Below are positions 1 through 7,530 of a DNA stretch of 8,201 bases, one piece after another; positions within the stretch are counted from its first letter, which is position 1; each line of letters starts with the position of its first letter. Below the pieces are notes generated by a model. It made no database searches, was not told the DNA's origin, and was given only the letters and a program-made list of their open reading frames with translations. Source of the DNA: JBBQNY01 sp038221545 (GTDB lineage Bacteria; Pseudomonadota; Gammaproteobacteria; Xanthomonadales; Ahniellaceae). Where the stretch lies: NCBI GenBank assembly GCA_038221545.1, contig JBBRIE010000129.1, forward strand, positions 1 to 8,201. The letters are read 5' to 3'. Both the position numbers and the translations under genes were made by a program.

Positions 1-2
1 AG

Positions 3-335
3 ACCATCGACCGCATCATCGACGTGTTCCCGGCGGGCGAGAAGCCCATGGTGCGCTCGATGCTGTCGGAGTCGCTGCGCGCGGTCGTCTCGCAGTCGCT
101 CATGAAGAAGGTCGGCGGCGGGCGTATCGCGGCGCACGAGATCATGGTGGGGACCCCGGCCATCCGGAACCTCATCCGCGAGGACAAGGTCGCGCAGATG
201 TATTCCTCCATCCAGACCGGCCAGAACGTCGGCATGCAGACGCTCGACCAGTGCCTGCTCGACCTCGTCCGGCGTGGCCTGGTCACCCGCAACCAGGCGA
301 TCGGCTACGCCAAAGACAAGCGCGTGTTCGAATAG
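3..335 (+). CDS. pilT: Type IV pilus retraction ATPase PilT, C-terminal part (5' end outside window)
   Basis: This is the last 110 codons of PilT, the hexameric cytoplasmic ATPase that drives pilus disassembly and retraction at the inner-membrane base of the type IV pilus. The reading frame is open from the first complete codon and ends in TAG. The segment opens with the conserved TIDRIIDVFP stretch and runs through SESLRAVVSQSLMKK. It contains the PilT-specific C-terminal motif AIRNLIRE (partial-protein residues 53-60, about nt 159-182), which is known in this family to be needed for retraction, and then the GMQTLDQ helix. The Walker boxes lie upstream, outside the window. pilU follows 56 bp downstream on the same strand, the usual pilT-pilU order, so the two are probably cotranscribed. 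The family assignment is very secure; only the N-terminal part is missing. Confidence 0.97.
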   Translation, partial: TIDRIIDVFPAGEKPMVRSMLSESLRAVVSQSLMKKVGGGRIAAHEIMVGTPAIRNLIREDKVAQMYSSIQTGQNVGMQTLDQCLLDLVRRGLVTRNQAIGYAKDKRVFE

Positions 336-391
336 CGTTGTAGATTCCGGCAGTCGCGACCAAGCGCGCGCTGCAGATCAGGAGACTTGCA

Positions 392-1519
392 ATGAGCGGT
401 ATCGATTTCTCGTCGTTCCTGAAACTCATGGTGCACAGGAAGGCATCGGACCTTTTCATCACCAGCGGTGTCGCGCCTTCGATCAAGATCCACGGGCGCC
501 TGCAGCCCATCACGCAGTCGCCCCTGACGCCGCCGCAGGCGCGCGACATGGTGCTCAACGTGATGACGCCCTCGCAGCGCGAGGAGTTCGAGAAGACCCA
601 CGAGTGCAACTTCGCGATCTCGATGCAGGGCTTCTGGCGTTTCCGCGTTTCCTGCTTCTACCAGCGCAACCAGGTCGGCATGGTGCTGCGCCGGATCGAA
701 ACGAAGATCCCCAGCATCGAGGAACTGCACCTGCCTGCGATCGCCAAGTCGCTGGCGATGACCAAGCGTGGCCTCGTGATCATGGTCGGCGCGACCGGCA
801 CCGGTAAATCGACGTCGCTGGCCGCCCTCATCGGCTACCGCAACCAGAATTCCTCCGGCCACATCATCACGATCGAGGACCCGATCGAGTACGTCCACCG
901 GCACGAAGGCTGCATCGTCACGCAGCGCGAGGTCGGCATCGATACCGACAGCTGGGAGAACGCTCTCAAGAACACGCTGCGCCAGGCGCCCGACGTCATC
1001 ATGATCGGCGAGGTGCGCACACGCGAGACCATGGAGCACGCGATCGCGTTCTCTGAAACCGGCCACCTGGTGCTTTGCACGCTGCACGCCAACAACGCCA
1101 ACCAGGCGCTCGACCGCATCATCCACTTCTTCCCGGACGACCGTCGTCCGCAGCTGCTCATGGACCTTTCGCTGAACCTCAAGGGCATCGTCGCCCAGCA
1201 GTTGGTGCCGACGCCCGATGGCAAGGGCCGCCGCGTGGTGATGGAGGTCCTGCTGGGCACGCCGCTGGCGCAGGACTACATCCGCGACGGCGAAATCCAC
1301 AAGCTCAAGGAGCTGATGAAGGAGTCGACCAACCTCGGCATGCAGACCTTCGACCAGCATCTGGTGGAGCTCTACCACGCCGGCGAGATCGCTTACGAGG
1401 AAGCGCTGCGCCACGCCGACTCGCAGAACGAGGTACGGCTGCGCATCAAGTTGGCGCAGGGCGGCGACGCGCACTCGCTGTCGCAGGGACTCGACGGCGT
1501 GGAATTGGTGGAGTCCTGA
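392..1519 (+). CDS. pilU: PilU, PilT-like type IV pilus retraction ATPase
   Basis: A complete 375-residue secretion-type (VirB11/PilT) ATPase of normal PilU length. Visible motifs in order are Walker A GATGTGKST (133-141), the Asp box IEDPIEY (161-167), Walker B DVIMIGEVR (201-209) and the His box HLVLCTLHANNA (225-236). The N-terminal PAS-like region begins with the typical SDLFITSG (19-26). At the place where PilT has AIRNLIRE this protein has a diverged sequence (about 290-300, PLAQDYIRDG), and it carries an extra C-terminal tail. Both distinguish PilU from PilT. The ATG is preceded by AGGAG at 380-384, 7 nt away. PilU is a cytoplasmic motor that works with PilT, and in species where this was tested it supports retraction under load only when PilT is present. 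It lies directly behind pilT, so an operon is likely. Confidence 0.97.
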   Translation: MSGIDFSSFLKLMVHRKASDLFITSGVAPSIKIHGRLQPITQSPLTPPQARDMVLNVMTPSQREEFEKTHECNFAISMQGFWRFRVSCFYQRNQVGMVLRRIETKIPSIEELHLPAIAKSLAMTKRGLVIMVGATGTGKSTSLAALIGYRNQNSSGHIITIEDPIEYVHRHEGCIVTQREVGIDTDSWENALKNTLRQAPDVIMIGEVRTRETMEHAIAFSETGHLVLCTLHANNANQALDRIIHFFPDDRRPQLLMDLSLNLKGIVAQQLVPTPDGKGRRVVMEVLLGTPLAQDYIRDGEIHKLKELMKESTNLGMQTFDQHLVELYHAGEIAYEEALRHADSQNEVRLRIKLAQGGDAHSLSQGLDGVELVES

Positions 1520-1566
1520 GGCCTGTCCGTGTCCTCGACCGACGGCCTCGAGCGTTGTTCCCTGCC

Positions 1567-2070
1567 ATGCACCGTGTAGCTTTTCCCTTGCTGTTCGGGC
1601 TCGCGCTGGTCGCGGGCGTGACCCGCGTTTCCGCCCAGACGGTCCCGAGCGGCTGCGACAGCATCGCCAGCGTGCCCGCGCGTTTCTCGATCGATTACCA
1701 GAGTGACATCCAGCCCATCTTCTCGTCCCGCTGCGCGAACTGCCACGTCGACAGCGCCGGAGCACCCGAAGCCGACCTCGACCTCGACCCCGAGCCCTCA
1801 TGGTTCAACCTCGTCGACGTCAACAGCAGCCAGCTCGCGTCGCAGATTCGCGTGATCCCGCGCGACGCGCTGCGCAGCCTGCTGTTCCGCAAGGTCAATT
1901 GCGACGTGCCCGGTCCGTTCCCGGAAAGTGAGCGGATGCCACAGAATCGACCCGACCTGCAACTTGCGGAGCAGGCGCTCATCTACGACTGGATCATGGC
2001 CGGTGCGGTGAACGGCGCTACCGACACAATCTTTTTCAACGACTTCGACCCGCGCGGTTTCGAACCCTGA
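1567..2070 (+). CDS. Secreted monohaem cytochrome c-like protein
   Basis: A 167-residue protein with a clear Sec signal peptide: an MHR start, a hydrophobic core at about 5-18, and probable cleavage after VSA (residue 23). It has one haem c attachment motif, CANCH (56-60), inside QPIFSSRCANCH, a context typical of cytochrome c domains of the planctomycete/PSCyt1-like type. Met124 in SERMPQNRPDL is the likely sixth haem ligand, and the LIYDWIMAGA helix (138-147) matches the usual end of such domains. The haem should be attached in the periplasm; the redox partner is unknown. Cys30 and Cys112 could form a disulfide. The protein ends in DTIFFNDFDPRGFEP, a tail resembling the IF-x-x-GFE endings frequent in Xanthomonadales secreted proteins (from memory, not searched). 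The start is the ATG that gives the signal peptide; no good Shine-Dalgarno precedes it. It begins 47 bp after pilU and may be read through from it. Confidence 0.8.
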   Translation: MHRVAFPLLFGLALVAGVTRVSAQTVPSGCDSIASVPARFSIDYQSDIQPIFSSRCANCHVDSAGAPEADLDLDPEPSWFNLVDVNSSQLASQIRVIPRDALRSLLFRKVNCDVPGPFPESERMPQNRPDLQLAEQALIYDWIMAGAVNGATDTIFFNDFDPRGFEP

Positions 2071-2116
2071 TCAAAGGCCAAGGCTGGACGCGGCTGGCAG
2101 GCAGGATCGGCCCAGT

Positions 2117-2323
2117 TCACTCCGCCGGCACGCCGAAGCAGTGCAGGGACGCGAAGAACTCGTTCCACGCGTCCGCGCCCAGCCGGTTCGACAGCACCAC
2201 GTCACCGGAGAACTCGTCGCGGGTGACGTAGACCTCGTCGCCCTCGAAGTGGAACTCAGGCGGTATCCGGATCGCCTGGCTCGATCCATCCTTGAACAAC
2301 CGCGCGACGCGGGTCTGTTTCAT
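2117..2323 (-). CDS. VapB/AbrB-MazE-type antitoxin, apparently without toxin partner
   Basis: A 68-residue protein with a SpoVT/AbrB (MazE-like) swapped-hairpin DNA-binding domain at about residues 4-46. The signature RLFKDGSSQAIRIPPEF and the following FEGDEVYV are typical of VapB antitoxins. Such proteins neutralise a PIN-domain RNase (VapC) and repress their own promoter. The C-terminal WNEFFASLHCFGVPAE corresponds to the start of the toxin-binding arm, but the stop falls where the family usually continues with a charged FLxxRxQP-like segment. The ATG was chosen because AGGAGA lies 6 nt upstream; a longer reading of the frame upstream is proline- and histidine-rich and unlike the family. 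No vapC can follow: the opposing cytochrome gene ends 46 bp downstream. It lies 64 bp behind fimT on the same strand. It is either an orphan regulator or the remnant of a decayed TA module. Confidence 0.85.
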   Translation of the reverse strand: MKQTRVARLFKDGSSQAIRIPPEFHFEGDEVYVTRDEFSGDVVLSNRLGADAWNEFFASLHCFGVPAE

Positions 2324-2329
2324 CGGAGT

Positions 2330-2335
2330 TCTCCT
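2330..2335 (-). promoter_or_regulatory. Ribosome binding site of the antitoxin gene
   Basis: AGGAGA on the minus strand, 6 nt before the ATG at 2323. It fixes the start of the 68-residue antitoxin and rules out the 103-residue extension that begins at 2428. Confidence 0.85.
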
Positions 2336-2376
2336 GGCAAGAAGATGCATCGGGACCGGCAGATCGCCGGCATGTG

Positions 2377-2392
2377 CATGAACGTGTTCATG
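2377..2392. repeat. Perfect inverted repeat upstream of the antitoxin gene, over the fimT stop
   Basis: CATGAACGTGTTCATG: two 7-bp arms around a 2-bp centre, overlapping the fimT stop codon and lying 54-69 bp upstream of the antitoxin ATG. A second, shorter dyad, CCGGC-AGATC-GCCGG, lies at 2356-2370, closer to the gene. AbrB/MazE-type antitoxins bind palindromes upstream of their own genes, so an autoregulatory operator is plausible. It could equally be an RNA hairpin at the end of fimT. The repeat is directly visible; its function is inference. Confidence 0.45.
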
Positions 2393-2957
2393 GGGACGCG
2401 GGACAGGCGGCGGTGGTCGGCGGCGCATGCGCGATGCGTGCGCGTCCGCCGACGTTGACGATGACGACGCGCAACGGCACGCCGTTCGCGTCGCAGACGC
2501 GCAGCGTCAGGTTGGTGCCGGCGCTGCGGCCGTCGGAGCGGAACCGCAGCGACGTCCGCCCGGCAGTCGTGGCGATGCGGCGCGCGCGCAGGTCGGACGC
2601 CTGCGTGACCGCGAACACGGGCTCACCGGAGTCCGGGACCGCGTCCGCATCGTGATCGCGGAAGCCGATCCACCCGCGCGAGAAATCGGCGGACGCGTGG
2701 CAGGTGCGGGAGTCGATGCTGGGGCAGATCACCGCGTTGGCTCCCGCGGTGATGGCCTCGCTGCGCACGCGGGCCAGGTCGGCGAGCAGGCGGTTGGCGA
2801 CCGTTGTGGTCCGGTTGCTCTCGATCACTCCGTTGAAGCTCGGTACCGCCATGCCGAGCACGACGCCGGCCAGCCCGAGGGTGAACATGAGTTCGACGAG
2901 GCTCGACCCGGCCGCTGGCCGGTTGGCGGATTTCGGGTAGCGTCCTTTCCGTGGCAT
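2388..2957 (-). CDS. fimT: FimT/GspH-type minor pseudopilin
   Basis: A 189-residue type IV pilin-like protein. It has a basic leader of 17 residues ending in Gly17. The prepilin peptidase site is G|SSLVE, with Glu at mature position +5, followed by the hydrophobic helix LMFTLGLAGVVLGMAVP (23-39). The C-terminal part matches the GspH/FimT domain: NRLLADLARVRSEAI (55-69), GWIGFRD (95-101), DADAVPDSGE (103-112), and a final strand with GRAR (171-174), the GRxR motif of FimT proteins that bind DNA. Four cysteines (78, 86, 155, 185) could give two disulfides. The usual hydrophobic residue at mature +1 is replaced by Ser. The start is the ATG with AAGGAG 6 nt upstream. It should be processed by PilD and placed in the pilus tip complex with other minor pilins, none of which are in this window. 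It is divergent from uvrB across 140 bp. GspH of a type II secretion system is the alternative, but the Cys pattern and GRxR favour FimT. Confidence 0.88.
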   Translation of the reverse strand: MPRKGRYPKSANRPAAGSSLVELMFTLGLAGVVLGMAVPSFNGVIESNRTTTVANRLLADLARVRSEAITAGANAVICPSIDSRTCHASADFSRGWIGFRDHDADAVPDSGEPVFAVTQASDLRARRIATTAGRTSLRFRSDGRSAGTNLTLRVCDANGVPLRVVIVNVGGRARIAHAPPTTAACPASP

Positions 2958-2963
2958 GTCCGG

Positions 2964-2969
2964 CTCCTT
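2964..2969 (-). promoter_or_regulatory. Ribosome binding site of fimT
   Basis: AAGGAG on the minus strand, 6 nt before the ATG at 2957. It supports this start, with a 17-residue leader, over the upstream in-frame start at 3029, which would give an implausibly long leader. Confidence 0.85.
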
Positions 2970-3097
2970 CCGTGTGGCGCCACAATGCGCTCCACGCGAT
3001 CGCCGGGCATCGGTATTTGCCGGCGCCAAAGGGTAGGAAATCGCCGCATCGTCCCCACTTTCCGGGTTCGCCCGCCGACCGTACGGATCGACCCTCC

Positions 3098-5122
<2,025 letters not shown>

Positions 5123-5234
5123 CAATCGACCGCGTCGTGCTTCGTCGCGGCGCAGCGACCCGGAGCCCCTGCGGCGCTAGATGCGACCGAGCACGCTTGC
5201 GAACGCCTGCGAACGCGAAACGGGCAGTGCGCCG

Positions 5235-6851
5235 TTATCGGATCCCGTCGCAGGATTGCGCGTCGATCTTCTCGGGCGGCAACGCAGGCAACGCAACGAT
5301 GGTCCGCATCTGCGAGGACCAGCACGCGTAATCGGGCGTCCCGCCGGGCGGCGCCGGGTCCAGCAGCCGCCCGAGCGTCGTGACGTCCGCGCGCACCGGC
5401 TTCAGCAATTCCAGTTGCGTGCCGAGTCCGCGTGCGAACTGAGCGGGACGCAGCGCCATCTCGTCTGGCAGCGTCGGCAGCACGCGATTCAGCAGTCCGG
5501 AGGATTGCAGTGGGGGCAACGCCAGCGCGCCCTGTCCATTGCGACCTGCGACGATCCCCATGCGCTGGTCGGGGATCGCCAGCACCGTGATGCCGGGATG
5601 CTTCGACGCGTGGCCGGCGATAGCGCTGACGAGATCGCGCATCTCGCCTTGCACGGCGGTGAACTGCGCGATGCGCGCGTGGCTCGCCACCAACCCGGCG
5701 ACTGCGGCGAACGTCGCGAACGCCATGGCCGCCTGGTGTCGTACCAACGCCGCACGCGGACTCTGCGGCGAGTCCGCGAGCAGCAACACGCCCAGCGACA
5801 GCGCGAACCATGCGATTGGTCCGTACAGGAGTCGACCGCCTTCGCCGTTGCCGGCGAAGACGCCGAGATTGAGCAGGGTCGCAAGCAGCTGGCCTGCGCC
5901 AGCGCAGGCGAACGCGATCGCAATGCGCATCCTCGGTGCAGCCCCTGGCCCGAATCGTAACGCCGCGAAGGCCGCCATGAGGCTGCCGGCGAGCCAGGCG
6001 AGCGCCGGCGCGGGTGCAGCCTGCGCCACGCCGCGCCACCACTGCGGCAGCGACAGCAGCGCATCGCGCAGGTGTCGATCCCCGCCATCGTTGTATGCGT
6101 GCCAGGCCGAGTCGAACCACCATGCACGCAGCACCAGGAACACTGCGACCGCCAGTGCGGTGCCGGCCAGTGCGATCCATCCGCCGCGACGGATCGCCAC
6201 GGGCCGGGCAAACGCGAGCAGCAGCAGCTGCAAGGGCAGCACTGCGGCCGATTCCTTGAATCCGAGTGCGATGACGACCAGCACCGGAATGAGGCAGCGC
6301 GCATCGATCCGCGCAGGCTGTTTGCGCTCGGGTCCCAGCCAGAGGCCCGCGGCGAGCAGCGCCATGGCCGTGACGGCGAGGTCGCTGCGCGCGCTGAGCC
6401 ACATCACGCCCTCGACCAGCAGCGGCGAGGCAGCGAACACGAGCGCCGCGAGCACCGAAGGAATGCGGGCATCGAGATCCAGCACGGCGGCTGCGCGGCG
6501 AACGACCCACATCACCAGCCATGTAGAGGCCAGGTGCAGCAGCAGATTGGTCAGGAACCATCCCGCGTAGTGGGTGCCGAACAGGGAGAAATTGGCGGAC
6601 ATCGTCACGAAGATCAGCGGCCGGTAAAAGTGGCCGATGGCATCGGCGGGCGCCGCGAACTTGCCGAGCGTCTCCGTCCACAGCCTGCCGTCCTGCGACC
6701 AGTTGAAGGTCTGGTGCAGGTGCCCGAAATCGTCGCCGAGCCAGTAGCCGCCAAACCCCGGCGCGTAGAGCCAGGCCACGAGTGCCAGGACTGCCAATAC
6801 GGACGCGCGCATGCCAAGGCGGCGGACTGCCCCTTCTCGATTCACATGCAC
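5235..6851 (-). CDS. Polytopic GT-C-fold membrane protein, TMTC/ArnT-like glycosyltransferase family
   Basis: About 538 residues with roughly ten hydrophobic membrane segments (first at about 16-31, last at about 371-390), then a soluble C-terminal part of about 150 residues. After the first segment comes YWLGDDFGH, with an acidic pair (D40-D41) of the kind used by GT-C lipid-phosphate-sugar glycosyltransferases in their first extracytoplasmic loop. Other marks recall TMTC-like bacterial proteins: FYRPL (75-79), TNLLLHLAST (101-110), SPLLVEGVMWLSARSDL (142-158), GFKESAAVLP (197-206) and RLLYGP (340-345). Unlike eukaryotic TMTC proteins it has no visible TPR repeats. Donor and acceptor are unknown: a polyprenyl-phosphate sugar and a surface glycan, lipid or protein are possible. 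The start is uncertain: GTG 6851, GTG 6845 or ATG 6812 are all in frame and none has a good Shine-Dalgarno. It is convergent with uvrB (112 bp) and has no cotranscribed neighbour here. Confidence 0.8.
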   Translation of the reverse strand: MHVNREGAVRRLGMRASVLAVLALVAWLYAPGFGGYWLGDDFGHLHQTFNWSQDGRLWTETLGKFAAPADAIGHFYRPLIFVTMSANFSLFGTHYAGWFLTNLLLHLASTWLVMWVVRRAAAVLDLDARIPSVLAALVFAASPLLVEGVMWLSARSDLAVTAMALLAAGLWLGPERKQPARIDARCLIPVLVVIALGFKESAAVLPLQLLLLAFARPVAIRRGGWIALAGTALAVAVFLVLRAWWFDSAWHAYNDGGDRHLRDALLSLPQWWRGVAQAAPAPALAWLAGSLMAAFAALRFGPGAAPRMRIAIAFACAGAGQLLATLLNLGVFAGNGEGGRLLYGPIAWFALSLGVLLLADSPQSPRAALVRHQAAMAFATFAAVAGLVASHARIAQFTAVQGEMRDLVSAIAGHASKHPGITVLAIPDQRMGIVAGRNGQGALALPPLQSSGLLNRVLPTLPDEMALRPAQFARGLGTQLELLKPVRADVTTLGRLLDPAPPGGTPDYACWSSQMRTIVALPALPPEKIDAQSCDGIR

Positions 6852-6886
6852 CCCGCGGCCGTCGTCGTCTCAAGTGGACGCATAAG

Positions 6887-6904
6887 TAACCCGAATCTAA
6901 CCCG
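6887..6904 (-). repeat. Helically phased direct repeat upstream of the GT-C gene (possible regulator site)
   Basis: On the minus strand CGGGTTA occurs twice with 11 bp from start to start, so it reads GGGTTA-N5-GGGTTA, 36-53 bp upstream of the GTG start. The geometry equals that of PhoP boxes, (G/T)GTTTA-N5-(G/T)GTTTA, with one mismatch in each half. No convincing -10 element follows at the expected distance. The repeat is plain; its role as a response-regulator site is inference. Confidence 0.35.
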
Positions 6905-7140
6905 TTATTGGGAACTGCCGGGCCCGTCGAAATGTGCGCCCCCGCCGAGCGTAACTTGATCGCGGTCACCGCAAGCCCACCGCTGCCATGCGTTCGCGAC
7001 GGCAGCGCCGGCGGATCGCCTGTCGCTCGGCCAGCGCAACGCCATCGAATCGGCGGGTCCCCTTGCAACGCTTCCGGGGCGCTACTGCGTGGGAACGGAG
7101 AACGATTGGCTGGCCCTCCGCAGGCGAAGGTGTGCAGAAG

Positions 7141-7281
7141 ATGACCGCGCTCGTCGCTGAGTATCGGCGGGTTTGGGTGGCGGACCTTGCCGAGGGTTCG
7201 CTCACGCCATTCGTCAAGGGCAAGTCTCCCGTCTCTGCCGATGTGTTCGTCGCGGACATCTACTTTCCCGCCCGTGATTGA
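7141..7281 (+). CDS. Doubtful small ORF or gene remnant, 46 residues
   Basis: The frame stays open upstream to 6988, but only the part after the ATG at 7141 looks protein-like (for example YRRVWVADLAEGS and VSADVFVADIYFP); upstream of it the translation is arginine-rich and random-looking. Third-position G/C is about three quarters, lower than in the core genes here. AAGG lies 10 nt upstream, a poor ribosome binding site. I recognise no family. It may be the 3' remnant of a decayed gene or a chance frame. Confidence 0.2.
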   Translation: MTALVAEYRRVWVADLAEGSLTPFVKGKSPVSADVFVADIYFPARD

Positions 7282-7370
7282 GCGCGCGCAGCGGCCGTGT
7301 TAACGTGCGCGCCCCTCGCGAGCCAGCGCTTGCCGGGGCGCCGGCGCCTCCGCATCGCCGAGCATTTTGC

Positions 7371-7445
7371 GGGCGGTTAGCTCAGCGGTAGAGCACTACC
7401 TTGACATGGTAGGGGTCACAGGTTCGATCCCTGTACCGCCCACCA
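7371..7445 (+). tRNA. tRNA-Val (anticodon GAC)
   Basis: A full cloverleaf can be drawn. The acceptor stem is GGGCGGT (7371-7377) with ACCGCCC (7435-7441). The D stem is GCTC/GAGC (7380-7383, 7391-7394). The anticodon stem CTACC/GGTAG encloses the loop TTGACAT, with anticodon GAC at 7403-7405. The T stem is ACAGG/CCTGT with loop TTCGATC. The discriminator is A and the CCA end is encoded (7443-7445). It decodes GUC (and GUU by wobble). It stands alone, with no second tRNA in the window. No terminator with a T-run follows. Confidence 0.97.
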
Positions 7446-7530
7446 CCTCCCTTCGCACGCGCGGAGCTGGCTGGAATCGAATTCGACATTACTGCCGGTC
7501 GTTCGAGCGGAATGGAGGCCGCCGCCTCGA

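Larger units (their letters stand above)
6852..7370. other. Gene-poor intergenic stretch between the GT-C gene and tRNA-Val
   Basis: About 520 bp without a convincing gene. The left end holds the upstream region of the GT-C gene with the phased repeat at 6887-6904 and a 13-codon open frame at 6842-6883 (minus). The middle has several short overlapping open frames on both strands with arginine-rich, non-family-like translations; the only one with coding-like composition is 7141-7281. The right end has the 12-bp palindrome GGCGCCGGCGCC at 7337-7348, 22 bp before the tRNA. I found no clear sigma-70 promoter for the tRNA. Confidence 0.6.

Noticed and set aside
1518..1549. GAGGCC/GGCCTC stem after pilU as a possible terminator
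   Set aside because: The loop is 20 nt, the stem only 6 bp, and no T-run follows, so it does not qualify as an intrinsic terminator.
305..1801. A 498-codon minus-strand frame over pilU and the cytochrome gene
   Set aside because: Antisense shadow of pilU: arginine-rich translation, no recognisable domain, and it crosses two real genes.
2958..3029. Upstream in-frame start for fimT at 3029
   Set aside because: It would give a prepilin leader of about 41 residues, and the ATG at 2957 has its own strong ribosome binding site.
2951..3097. Longer uvrB start with 49 extra N-terminal residues
   Set aside because: The extension overlaps the fimT start region and does not resemble UvrB, whereas the ATG at 3098 gives the standard UvrB N-terminus and length.
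5130..5150. CCGCG/CGCGG imperfect hairpin after uvrB as a terminator
   Set aside because: The 5-bp outer stem has an internal mismatch and no T-run. It could act in a convergent region but cannot be supported.
7371..7445. tRNA-Val as an integration site of a mobile island
   Set aside because: The small unknown genes downstream are suggestive, but no integrase and no second copy of the tRNA 3' end is visible in the window.
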